Origin: Spirodela intermedia
Taxonomy: Eukaryota; Streptophyta; Magnoliopsida; Alismatales; Araceae
Assembly (NCBI GenBank): GCA_902729315.2
Contig: LR746277.1
Coordinates: 3,911,001 to 3,975,000 of the forward strand
Direction of reading: 5' to 3'
DNA length: 64,000 nucleotides
This document shows positions 34,065-45,312 of this stretch, piece by piece (position 1 is the first letter of the stretch; each line of letters opens with the position of its first letter). The notes under the pieces are model-generated. The model was given only the letters and a program-made list of their open reading frames with translations, made no database searches and was not told where the DNA came from. Position numbers and translations under genes: made by a program.

Positions 34065-36240
34065 AGCTCTCACTTATGCCTCATTCTCTCCTTCTATCTT
34101 CTAAAGGGCAGCATTCTCTCCATTTTATAGAGGGAGAGGCCTAGAAAACCCTCTTCGTTTAGACCTTCCTTCATCAGCCACCTTTTAGTGTAGACCATTT
34201 CTTCTATTTATATGAGGAATCCTTTGATCTCTCCTAGATCTAACGGAATTGATCTAAATTTTGAAACTCACTCCATCTAAGTTTTCTTAATTTGTTGACA
34301 AGTTCACTTGTGTCATACACATTCATTGTGTGCTAGACACATGTGTTGTGGATGTCTCAAAAGTGTGCCTCATTCCACATGCATTATCTTTAAACTCTTT
34401 GACAGAAAAGACACAAAGGTTTTGAGAATGTGCCTCAACTTTCACAAGCTTTAAGATTTTTCAGTATGATAGAATATTATCATTACTTTATTGTGGAATA
34501 TGAAATAATCATATGAGCTTTTACTAAGTAGTTCAAGTATGATACATTTAATTGAAGCCTAGAAGTAAAATCATACTTCAAATAAGTCAAGAGGATTCAC
34601 TGTGACTTCAATCATGGTATTATTTCTTCCTAACTTTTTTCTTAAGTTTTGAGCTATAGTAGATGCCTCTAGTTGTAAGTTTAGATTATTTTCTAGCATC
34701 AAAAGAAGTTAATTATATACTTCAACCAAGTCCATGTCCTCCATTAGAAAACTAAAGACTATTTATTAGTGAGAACTTATGAGCTTGAAGTTAAAACATA
34801 ACTTATTAGGATAAAAAATTATCATTGTTTTAAATTAAAAAAGCTTGAAATTCATCTTAGACCAATATCATGTCTTATTTGATCATCATAAATAGCTCTT
34901 GAAGATTATTAATTATGATTTTGAGATCAAATAGAAAGTAAGAGAAAAAATAAAATTGATGACTTACTGTCAAAAGTTTTGGATTGATTCTAGTTGTAGA
35001 ATTATCATGACTAAAATTGATATATTTGACTTGAATCTTACAACAAAATCAAAAAGATCCTTAACTTGACACCATATTGTTGAACTCTCCCTCGAATGAG
35101 AAATGCCTCAATTATTTGTTTGGATAAGGTTACTTGTTCTACTATAAGTAATTAATAATTTATAATTTCTCCTTAATAATATTAAATATTTTGGAGGAGT
35201 TTCACAACTCAACAATTAGTGAGTATCAAGATTTCTATAGACTTATCTTTAGATTAGACAAAATGTCAGATGGATTGTAATGAAGAGATGCATCAAAGAG
35301 ATATGTAGTTATCTTTGATGTGTTAGAATAATAATCTAGATCACTTTTTCATGTTGACTTTTTATAATTACTATCTATTTCAGAGAAAAGTTAAGATGAT
35401 TTAATAATAAATATTGGCAAAAAATTGCTCAATTGAGGTAGGTTCAATATAATCTTAATTGTTGTGGATCGATTAACTAAGCACGTTCACTTTTTTTACT
35501 CTTCGACACTCATTTACTGCACATGACATAACTCATATTTTTATTCTAGACATTGTCTAACTTCATCAGTTTCTAAAATTAATTTTCATTAATTGAGATT
35601 ATATTTTTTATAAATATTTTTTTAATATTATAAAGAACAACTCTCTTCTAGAAAAATTCTTATCATCTTGATATCGGTGGGTAATCTTAAGTAGTAGAGA
35701 ATGAATGCCACTACCACCATTTGTCATCTAATTAAAAAATTAATTATTGGTTTTCATGTGGCTATGTATGTAGACAATCTTTGAATTTGTGTTCCAGCCT
35801 TAAAGATTGAGTGTATTTCCACGTCTATTGATTAACTAACATATCTATAATTATCATTTGTTCATGGGGGATTAAGTGATCGACGTTATTGGATCCACAC
35901 ATCTTTATGTTTGTCATTCTACTAAAATGATTGATGATTCTTTTTGCCCATTGCTATAGATTAGGAAACATATTCAATTTTTTGCTTATCTAGTAAGACT
36001 TATTATAATATATTTGTATTAATTTGAAAATATCATAAATTTTATCAACCTAATAGTTTGGTTTCAAATCTATTACGGTTACTAATCAATGATATAACCT
36101 TTGTGATGTTATGAATATTCACTTAGTGAGGTGTAGTAAATCTTACTATTTCATCACAAGTTTTTAACTTCTGATATCTTAGTAACATTCAAAGTAATGA
36201 ATTCATGGTGATTATCACCATAAAAAAAAATTACATTGTT

Positions 36241-38831
36241 TTCTTGTTGGGCATTAGTGTCCTATTGGAACCTCCACAAGAAAGAAAAATCTGATCTTGC
36301 AATACCCTTGCATGTACTAGAAGTAGAAGCTGATGACTGAGGAGGTAGGGTTAAAAGGCTGCCTGAATTTATAGCTGATCATCTTCGAGGCCATCGATCG
36401 CCCGAATCCGTCTCTTCTCTGTCGGGAAGAAAGGTGAAAGGGATTCGAGGCACGGTTACCGTACCTCTGGTGCTTCCCCCTGCTTGCGGATAGGTGACCG
36501 GAATCGGTCCCTACGAATGATGCCTGAAGGAGAGAAGCGGGGCGTTGGGTTCTTCCCAACTGGATCTGCGGTCGAAATCTAAGATCACCGGGCGAGAGGG
36601 TTCCTCTTCTGATATCATCTCCGCAGGACTCATCGTCATGGGAAAGAGGGGGGGGGGTTTTTGACCCTGTGCCATATGATCTTGTACGATCTCTGGAGTG
36701 GAACATATGAAACGGGTAAGCAACGATGGTCAAACAGCTTTACTTGTTATCGTTGACTACGTATGCACAAACGAAGAACAAGAACACGGCAGGGAAGGGA
36801 ATACGAAGAGTGATACGGCATATGAATTAAAGCAGAGGATGGGGAAGGCAGCACGCCGTTCCACAAGCGGAGATTCAGGTCCATTTCATCCGGGTCTGGA
36901 GGGGTCGTCTCCTAATAAAAGTTCGCCAGAGCCTGGCCGCTGTTTTGCCCGGCAAGCCATGGACTCCAGCGGAGGAGGTCACCGACGGCGCTGGGAGGAG
37001 CGGGAGGCGTCTGGCATCTTCCTAAGGCATGGCTGTGGACTCTTGGTCTCCCTGTGGATCTTCCTGTGGCCTCCCACGGTCCGCTTCACGGCGAAGCCCC
37101 CCGCGCAGATGGGCAGACGAAGTCGCCAGTGTCCGCCGCGTTCCGCACACGCCTGGGCTTTAGCTTGTGCTGTCAGCATGCTTTCTCGGGAGCCTGGCGG
37201 TGGCCGGTGGGGCGCTCCTCGCCGTCGAGCAAGAGGAGTCGTTAGGGCGGTGGATTTTCCATGGCCTAGTGCAAGCGCCCCCGCCCCCCGTGGATAAGAG
37301 CTTCGTCATGTACCGCTGCCGGAGGGCAGGGGCTGAGGATACAAAGCAGAGACGGCCAAGGGAATTCCTTATAAGAGCAAGCCCTCGTACTGGCCATTGA
37401 TGATGACGATCCGGAGGAGGATAGAAGAGTGAGAAGTGTACGCTGCATGGTTTGATAGGAGGCCTGCCGTGATTTCTCGTCCCTCGATCCAAAAGCATTA
37501 AAATTCATTGAGGGGGACGATTTATGTGTGAACTTCGATGGGTTTAGCGGAAGTTACTTCTTCAGAATCGGAGCTAAAGGAATAATCTTGGGTGTGGATC
37601 TGTGCCATCATTGCCACAGCTTAGTCATTCTCTCTCTCTCTTTCTCTCTAATCTGCGCGAACATCGTCTCGTTGTCTTCCTCTCCGATGGCTCGTTTCAC
37701 TCATATCTGGATCTGTTTCAGAAAAAGCAAGACAACCTCATAATGGTTCTTGGATTGTGATGAGATCGGCGACACCTGTTCCGACAAAGAGGAAAACCCG
37801 GGCTACCGGCTAGCATGCAAACCAGACAGGTGTTTGGCGGCGCGATAACGCCATTCTTTGTACTTGCATGGAGTTACTTCGTATCACACGAACAAGAAAA
37901 AGAAGAGGGGCTTGCAAAAGGAAACAACTGATAGCACAACACGTTTTGGAGTTGTGTCTGCCAGCAGGTCACACTTAGGGTTTCGATATATTCGTGCTGC
38001 CGGAGCAAATTGTCTATGGTTTACGTTGTGTCTCACATATCGTTTATAGGAAAGATTTGAACAAAGATGAGATGTTCATAATTAGGGTTTCGATCTCTTC
38101 TTGGAGTGGTTTGAATAAACCCAGGCTTTCGCCATGAACTTGTCTTGCTAATCGCATCTTCATTTTAAACAGTATACGTTCTCGTTTCTTGGGTCGTGGC
38201 TCAATCGAGGGATAGGACATTCAGGACAAGTTTGCTCTGATATTGCTCCAACGTCTTCTCCGGCGGCTGTCCTCAATAAAGAAGCATCACCCGAAATGAT
38301 GAATCCTCCAAAATCTGCTCAGAAAATCCCGTCTTTTTCGAAGGCTCAGACTCCAACAATAAGTGAATTTTTCAAAATCTTCTTGGATTGTGCGACATTC
38401 ATTGTTCACAGGTGCTTTCTAGTTGGGCCACAAGATCTGCACATATTCTCAGTTAGTATTCTCCCTCGCCTTCTGTATTAGACCCAGACGTGTTATCAGA
38501 GAGAGAGAACATTTATTTCCAAACATGAATCATAAGATTCTCAAATCTCGCCGTGTTACTAAATGAAGAAGACAGAAAGCATCAAGCTTTTCATTCTGGC
38601 TTGCCTTGGCAACGATTGGATTTCTCTCGAGAAGGAAAGAGTCTGCGAGTGCATGAAGGCATACGCTTCTGTTACAATTAGATCTTATTTATAACAATAC
38701 CCCTTAGTTCGATCAATAAAACACGAGAATCAGACGGATTCCGCGTTGACTTGACGCAAAATCTCGTACGTCTTATTCCATCAAGCATCCAACTCCTCCA
38801 TGACATGAAATGAAAGTATTTCTTTCAAACT
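36241..38831. other. Spacer with a GC-rich island, otherwise no gene seen
   Basis: AT-rich relic sequence gives way to a GC-rich island (about 36350-37420), which contains one candidate small gene listed separately. After 37500 the sequence is AT-rich again with short frames only. The last part is the downstream flank of the leftward C2H2 gene. Confidence 0.4.
36959..37297 (+). CDS. Hypothetical protein, about 112 aa (weak candidate)
   Basis: An ATG-initiated frame in a GC-rich island surrounded by AT-rich DNA. The product begins MDSSGGGHRRRWEEREASGI and contains one hydrophobic stretch (LLVSLWIFLWPP), then an Arg/Pro-rich tail. A second frame nearby (37167-37400) also looks protein-like, with LGSLAVAGGALLAVEQEE, so the real gene may be spliced between frames or be decayed. 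I do not recognise a family. It could equally be chance coding potential in GC-rich DNA. Confidence 0.2.
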   Translation: MDSSGGGHRRRWEEREASGIFLRHGCGLLVSLWIFLWPPTVRFTAKPPAQMGRRSRQCPPRSAHAWALACAVSMLSREPGGGRWGAPRRRARGVVRAVDFPWPSASAPAPRG

Positions 38832-39425
38832 CTACAGATGTAGTGACAGGTCGAGCTCGTCTTCTTCCTCCTCTACGTTTCCATTCTGAAAGTGGTTGTA
38901 GGCAGGCATCATCATCATGGGCTGAGAAGAGGGATGAGACACTTGGCATGTACTATGCTCAGCGCGCAGACCCGCCCCTGGTTTCTTTGAAGAAGAGCTC
39001 GAAGCCTCCCGAGAGAGTCTGGACGTTTTCACGGTAACTGACCCCTCCCCCACAAGGAAATGCTTCGACGGCCAGATGCCAGGCGGGAGCACAAGACCGG
39101 GACCAGGCGCTTGATGAGAGAATCCACGTCTGGGCACGTACACAGCCTGCTGCGGAGCCATTAAATACATGCAGGGGAAACCAGCTGGGGGCGGTGGGAC
39201 CCTGCTAGCGCCAGGAGCGGCCCCAGCAAGCTCCTTCCTCGTCTCCTCTCGGTCCCGCCGGTGGGCGTTCTTGTGTCCCCCAAGGGCCTGTGCGCTGCTA
39301 AACGACTTCGTGCAGATCTGGCACAGGTACTCAGGCTCCTCCTCGGAGGGTCTGATTCTCAGACTGCGCTGAGACTGAAGCCGCGCCAGCGCCTTCATCT
39401 TTTCCACACGGTTGGGGGGCGCCAT
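38832..39425 (-). CDS. Single C2H2 zinc finger protein with EAR repression motif, 197 aa
   Basis: Single-exon gene. One plant-type C2H2 finger, CQICTKSFSSAQALGGHKNA, with Cys35, Cys38, His51 and His55 and the plant-specific QALGGH DNA-contact sequence. The C-terminus ends in LDLSLHL, a classic LxLxL EAR motif that recruits TOPLESS-type corepressors, preceded by an acidic run. This layout belongs to the C1-1i group (for example ZFP, KNUCKLES and GIS-related repressors), regulators of development and hormone response in the nucleus. The middle is Pro/Ala/Gly-rich without known domains. The start chosen is the ATG at 39425 (MAPPNRVEKMKAL), close to the finger as in relatives; the frame continues upstream with another Met, but that part is probably leader. 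A TATA-like site lies 65-75 bp upstream. Which family member it is cannot be settled by eye. Confidence 0.86.
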   Translation of the reverse strand: MAPPNRVEKMKALARLQSQRSLRIRPSEEEPEYLCQICTKSFSSAQALGGHKNAHRRDREETRKELAGAAPGASRVPPPPAGFPCMYLMAPQQAVYVPRRGFSHQAPGPGLVLPPGIWPSKHFLVGEGSVTVKTSRLSREASSSSSKKPGAGLRAEHSTCQVSHPSSQPMMMMPAYNHFQNGNVEEEEDELDLSLHL

Positions 39426-39490
39426 GCCTGGGGGAGGGGGACGCAATTGACTGAGAGCTCCTGACGAAAGGAGAAGGGGGATAGGGAGGA

Positions 39491-39500
39491 GATTAAATAG
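39491..39500 (-). promoter_or_regulatory. Candidate TATA box of the C2H2 gene
   Basis: The minus strand reads CTATTTAATC about 66-75 bp upstream of the preferred ATG. Acceptance of this site favours the shorter protein start at 39425. Confidence 0.35.
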
Positions 39501-40562
39501 AAGAGCCTTTTGCCGATGTCTCGGACAAATGGAAAGGTCGGATAGAAGCAACGATAGATGTTAGGTGAGGGTTATGAGCAGCTTCGAGCCCTCGGAGTCC
39601 CCGTGTCAGCTCATAAATCTCTGTCGACCAATGCGGCGAAGGGAAGGAGGGCTTCCATCATGTTGAAGCTGCTGTCCTCAGACGCTCCGAGGAAGACAAC
39701 CGTTGATTTAAGATCCAAACCTACTGTCCATCTTCTCGCTCCTCGCCGCCTGTGATATACGCTCGACAGCTGGTAAACCGAGGATAGAGTCATCAGCAGC
39801 CTGGCTTGCATTGGGGACATTTGTGGCTGGTTCGTCCTCAAACTCTCGGATATATTCAGAGATCTAGTGAACTGTGGAGCATCCAGTTTCACGAATCAAG
39901 TTTCCGTCCATATAAACGTATGAAACATCGGTCTGACCCTTATATTTTGGAAAATAATTGTCGTCGTCCCTTCATAATTTTTATGGGGTCTTCTGCGTCG
40001 TCCAGGCCTCGGTTTGTCCCCACCAAATAATCCATCATGGAATCAAGCTCGAGGAAATGTAGAAGACCGATGATGAAGCTTTGCCAGGCTATCGCAGAAG
40101 AACCCTAAAAATGTTAACCATGTTCATCATCTGAATATTGAATTATAAATATCTGTTAATTTGTCACATAATCAAAGAGGTCAAACCCTTCCATCATGTT
40201 GAGTACTAATTTGGAAATATTCTTTACTCTGTCATCTAATAGAAAAGGTTGACTTTTCATCATTGTGTTGAGATGTGTAGACAATAATCATTCCAAATGG
40301 CAGAAGTCTATGGGGGGCACACCTCAGTGTAAAATTTGAATTAGGGGTGATTTATGTCTTTTGTCCTTAGGTGGTTGCCCTAACCTTATGTTATAACTAG
40401 GGGGTGACCTTTGCTGTTACAATTTGAGAGAAATGAAAAACAAACTTGTCTCATCTTGAGGTTTTTCAAGAGGCTATATCTGAAAGAGTTATTATGATCC
40501 TTAATATCATCAACAGAATAATTTAAAGATATATGTTACATTTTCATCTATTTCAAAAGTTT
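39501..40562. other. Spacer; no gene seen
   Basis: The upstream region of the C2H2 gene grades into AT-rich sequence bordering the copia element. No conserved coding pattern. Confidence 0.5.
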
Positions 40563-40706
40563 TGTTAACACAAGAAGTGAAGATCCTAGAATTCATAAAA
40601 TATCAAAGTAGAATACATGACCTTTATATAAGAGAGAAAAGAGATGAGAAGAGAGAGATAGATAATGGCCCTTAGTAGGCCGAGAGTTCGATATCATTAT
40701 CGAACA
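40563..40706 (-). repeat. 3' LTR of the copia element (left copy)
   Basis: 144 bp bounded by TGTTAACACAAG and ATTATCGAACA as read on the plus strand. It shares CCTAGAATTCATAAAATAT and AATACATGAC with the right copy. It contains a purine-rich GAGAGA insertion of about 35-40 bp that the right copy lacks. Confidence 0.78.
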
Positions 40707-40720
40707 CTCCCCCTCAAGCT
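40707..40720 (-). other. Polypurine tract of the copia element
   Basis: The minus strand reads AGCTTGAGGGGGAG directly before the 3' LTR, the usual position and composition for the plus-strand primer. Confidence 0.7.
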
Positions 40721-43617
40721 AGAGTATATAAGTTGAACATGCTCAACTTGGTCCACGTGGCATTGTAGGAGATGTCAATCATATTCTTTGTGAAGACATC
40801 TATAAGCTGATGAGATAATGTCACATGAAGAGTAGAGATAAGTCCAAATACAACCTTATCTTGAATGTAGTGACAGTCGATCTTAATATATATCATATAC
40901 TCACGAAAGATGAGAATGATGATAATAAAGATAACGACTTGATTGTTGCAATACATAAACACTAAAGAGAGAGAAGTAATGCTAAAATTGTCGAAAAGTG
41001 ATTGAAGTCATATTATTTTTTGCACTGTCTCAATTATGGCTCGATTTTTAGATTCTACACTAGAGTAAGACATCACCCTCTATTTCTGAAACCACTAGGT
41101 GACTAAGCTACTGTCAACGTATGTGCAATACTTGTAGTAGACTTCTAGTCACCCTTGTCACTTACATATTAGCATCAAAGTAGGTTACAATACGGAGATG
41201 GATGTGTCACCAATAGATGAGTCATTTTCCTGGGGCTCACTTGATGTAGACGATAATTAGTAAAACTCCCTCCTAATGAATTCATTGAAGCTCCTACATG
41301 AATTGACTCAGAACATTAATTGTGTACACGATGTTAGGACGAGTGATAGTGAGATATATCGACTTGTCTAACAATGGTTGATATCAATTAGCATCCTCGA
41401 GTGAGGGAGATGAAGTGTTTCAGAACCGTGGGAAAGCTTCCATCGACGAAGTCTCCAACTTGCACTCAAGGAAGCCCATCTCTTGAAGCATGTCGAAGGA
41501 ATACTTCCCCTAGGTGAGGGTGAACTTCCCGTCTTGATAGTGGTCGTCTTCTTCGTCAACGTAGGTACAACACTTTTCCTCTATGTCTCTACTACGAGAA
41601 GTAAAACTATCTTACTAAGTGTTAGAGGTAATTTGGTAAGCCCATTTCTGCATAGTTGGTGATGACTTCTCCAACTCTAACATCTTCAACTTTATCTCGT
41701 GTTCTAGCACATACCTAACACGTGACCTTGACATTTGTAGAGTATGACACCCTTTGCCGCATCAGTGGTACCGGTGCTTCACCTTTGCTAGTCTCGCCTC
41801 ACTTTCGACCTCCTCCATGCCAAGTACACATGCTCTCCTTACTTATTATTTGATGTCATAGATTATTGATTCGAGGGCCTCCAGTCACATGACTAATATC
41901 TTCACTATTCTTTCCTCCTATCAACCTATCTCGACCCATCTCTATATCACCATTATCGATGAGTGAACTTATTCGATCAAAAGTCATGATGTCACATTGG
42001 CTTCTCTCTATTTCCTTCAACTTAGTTGAAAGCAAAGTAAGACTGACAGAGGTAGAAGCTTTGATACCACTAGTGCAACGAAGGATGTCATACTCTACAA
42101 GTATTAAGGTCATGTAAAAGTTAGAAGTTGAAACATTAGATAGAGTGGGAGATGCCAAAGTCAAATAAGTCATTACCAGTTCTGTAGAAGCGGACTTACC
42201 AAATTGCCTCTAACACTTAATAGTTGGATGATTCTTCTTCCTGTAGTAGAGACAATGAGGAAAAGTGTTACACCCACGTCTGCAAATAAGATGACCACCA
42301 TTAGGACGAGGAGCGGTATCATCTTGAGCCTACAAAGCAATCAAGCCAAGAGTCAAAAGAGTAAAGGTGACACTTGAAGAAGAAAAGTAGATGAGCATAT
42401 CAATAATGACCGAAAAGACTACGAGAAGATGAAGACGAGATCAAGCACAGGATCTCTAGAGATAATAGACCCCTAGATTATGATGTGATGGACAGATGAA
42501 GCCCACTAAGATAAACCCTAACATAAACTCCTAGCAATAATGTTGGAGGGTCAGGAGGTCAGTAGTAAGGGGCTAATAGATATCAACCTCATAGATGAGG
42601 GCTTGGAGAGAGTCGTAGTAGATCTGAAGAGAGAGATTGTCTCAATAATACGAGTGATGTTCTTTTAGTTGGTGTACATAGTCTCCCTAGTGAGTCATAA
42701 GAGACGAGCTAGGGTGATGTGTGCTAGTGGCTTGACAATGCTATACTCGATGCTCTGAAGCATCTATGTAATGATGGTCGAGTCGAGTTGTGACCATGTC
42801 GCATACAAGGGGTCCCAAAGGCTAGGTGGGTCCTCTAAGAGGTAATAGAAGAGACTGTGAGACTAAAAAAAGAGCTCGAAACTAGAGGCTTATGACGCAT
42901 GATTGTAGCCGTTGAAGATGTACATGGCTGAGTAAGTTGCACCATGATGAAGTGACGAGTTAGAGGAACTAGTATAAAAGGGAGAACAACAATCGAAAGA
43001 AGCTTAGAAGGCTCGGAGGTAGACAATAGAAGAGGGTGAGACGACGTCATGAGGCAGGCGGTGGGGCCAGCTCGGGTGGGGCAGGCTGATTGGGACCCAA
43101 TTGGCCAGTCTAGAGGGGTTGGTAGAGCCGGCGGGGAACGGCAAAGCCAATTGGGGCCGGTTGGCCGGCGGGTCCAGTTGGGCCGATTTGGAAGTAAATT
43201 GCCAATTGGGCTAATGCGACGGTGCAACGGCAATGGTGGCAAGGGTGAGGGGCGGCAATGGTGTTGACACGATAATGACGGAGGGGGCTAGGGTATGACG
43301 GCAAGGGGGCAACAGCAAAGGCATGCGATGGTGAGGAGGGACCTCAATGGTAGCAGTAGCAAGGGTGTGATGGGGAGGAGGACCTCGACAGCGACAATGA
43401 CGGTGAAGATGCCAGAGAAGAGGAGGAGAGCAACAACACTAGCAAGGGGTGACGGTGGTGAAGAGGGCAGTACTGAAAGGAAAAGGAGAGCGACGACAGA
43501 GATGACGACGTCAGAAGAGGGAAGAGCGGTGACGCTGAAGAGCCAACAAGGAGGAGAGCGGTGCGCTAGAGACAAGCGGCGCACTGGAGAGAAGGACAAC
43601 AACGAGGAATATCTAGG

Positions 43618-43629
43618 GCTTTGATACCA
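43618..43629 (-). other. Primer-binding site of the copia element
   Basis: The minus strand reads TGGTATCAAAGC, one mismatch from the initiator tRNA-Met PBS TGGTATCAGAGC, and abuts the 5' LTR. Confidence 0.75.
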
Positions 43630-43736
43630 TGTTGACACAAGAGGGTAAAACCCTAGAATTCATAAAATATAAAAATATAATACATGACTAGGTAATAGGA
43701 CTTAGTGGGTCAGGAGTCCAATACCACTATTGAACA
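43630..43736 (-). repeat. 5' LTR of the copia element (right copy)
   Basis: 107 bp bounded by TGTTGACACAAG and CACTATTGAACA as read on the plus strand. It aligns with the left copy over its ends and central AT-rich block. Confidence 0.78.
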
Positions 43737-45312
43737 AGCTCAACTTCATTCCTTAGAAAAATATCAATTAAAATTGTCTCAACTTATCTTTAATTGGAAC
43801 ATCAACTTTCTTAGTCATTAATATTTTGACTATAAATGTCTATTAAGTTGTAATCTAATTGAAAAGATAAACTTTATCTTATTATTGAGATATTATTTTA
43901 TAAATATTTGTTAATTTATTTGTCTAGTTGGAATATTAAATTTGCTAATAAAAAACATATTAATTAGGTAATATCCTTCATTTTTCTATTAGAATAGATA
44001 GGTTACATGTGGTTATCATGTGGATATTATTTAGAAATATATGTGATGTGTTGTCAAAATGAAACATTTAACTATGTTCATCACATGCATATTGATTTAT
44101 AAATATCTCTTGTTTTCTGTCTAATTGAAAAGGTTAACTTCTTCATAAGGTGCACATTATTTCAGAAATATTCTTAAAATTCACATCTAAGGAAAAAATG
44201 ATACATTTTTTTCTGAAAACATCACTGTATTTGGTTCTACACCTAAAAGGTGCATGTTTTTTTAAATGAGCTTATCAATTTTAAGATATCTAGTAACTTT
44301 TGACTAAGAAAAAATAAATATTTTGTATGTTCGTACAAGTTTATTAAAAGATATCTTGAGAATATATTGTCTAACAAAAAGCCTTAATCTATTGATCTTG
44401 AAGGTTTGAAAAAATCATCAAACTTAAAAAGTCAACTCACTTTCACAAACATCAATTTAAGAGCTTCTTTCAAGTTATCATTCAATAGAAAATATTTCAT
44501 ATTTTATTATTAACGAGCTCCATAAATTTTCATCAAGTAAAAATATAAATCGTGCTCTCACTGCGTGTCTATACTTGGCACCGTCAGTCACTTGGAATGC
44601 TTCAACTAGTACTCAACAATGGGACATGTGTTAAGTCCATGATGTAGCAATTTGATACCTCTCCTAAGAAACGTGTCGGCAGTTCCCTCTCCTCTAGTGA
44701 TGAAAAATTTGGATGCTAAAATCCTGAAACTTAATAAAAGGTGGAATGATTTAGATAGAAATGCAGATGAAAGTTTTTAGAAGGTCAAAGAGGTAGAAGA
44801 TCTCTCTCAAAGGGGGTCATTTAATAGGAATTTAAAGTTTCAGGAGGAAAGATCTTTTACTGACAACTGTGGGTGCTAAAATTGAAAGATCTCATGAGAG
44901 GAGGAAAGATCAAGATAGATAACGTCAAACCTAAGATAGTGTGTAATGAATGATAACTTGTGTTTTTGGCCAATCAACTATCATATTTATCCGCTAAAAT
45001 CTAAAGATGGAACTGAGAAAGATAATGGTACTTCAACTCTTGACAGATGGGCGTTCGAACCCAAAGATTTTGTGTGTGTGTGTGTGTATGAGAGAGAGAG
45101 AGAGAGAGCCGGGGGGTTCCCCAAACAGTAGGCGTTTGAGGAAGGGTTAGCTAACAGAAGAGCGTGGGCTTAATGCCATTCAATTATGGGCTCACAAGAA
45201 CTGTTCAGGTGCAACAAAAAGAGCCCAATCTTGGACTTGTCCCCGACGCCGACGAGGAACACTCCTGCACTCGAGATGCCGCGTTCGGGGGTAAGTCAAA
45301 GAGCAAGGAGAT
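43737..45312. other. AT-rich spacer and PPR gene upstream region
   Basis: Mostly AT-rich with no coding pattern. A TG tract followed by a GA tract (45071-45108) lies about 200 bp upstream of the PPR start. A short out-of-frame ATG precedes the main start. Confidence 0.5.
45071..45108. repeat. Compound (TG)n(GA)n microsatellite
   Basis: About nine TG units followed by about nine GA units, in the PPR upstream region. Confidence 0.9.

Larger units (their letters stand above)
31596..36240 (+). mobile_element. Decayed Ty3/gypsy-like LTR retrotransposon relic (limits approximate)
   Basis: A PBS-like site (31805-31818) follows an AT-rich, LTR-like segment that ends in CA at 31802. About 3.65 kb further on, the plus strand at 35461 reads VVDRLTKHVHFF. 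That is the start of the gypsy integrase core (normally VVDRLSKYAHFLPL), followed by recognisable but stop-riddled integrase-like fragments to about 35720. The order PBS then integrase, on one strand and at that distance, fits a gypsy/chromovirus layout. No frame is open and I could not find a matching 3' LTR, so the element is old. Neither end is precisely known. A minisatellite and a CT tract lie inside. Confidence 0.5.
40563..43736 (-). mobile_element. Ty1/copia LTR retrotransposon, decayed and internally deleted, antisense
   Basis: Both LTRs, the PBS and the polypurine tract are present in the right order on the minus strand, over about 3.2 kb. Intact plant copia elements are usually about 5 kb. 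The interior, read on the minus strand, gives gag-like fragments, a zinc-knuckle-like CLYYRKKNHPTIKC near 42250, and further on RNase H-region fragments such as IKIDCHYIQDKVVFGLIST near 40860. Integrase and most reverse transcriptase are not seen, and stops interrupt every frame. The five bases outside each end (AGTTT and AGCTC) do not form a clear target-site duplication. It cannot encode working proteins. Confidence 0.78.
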
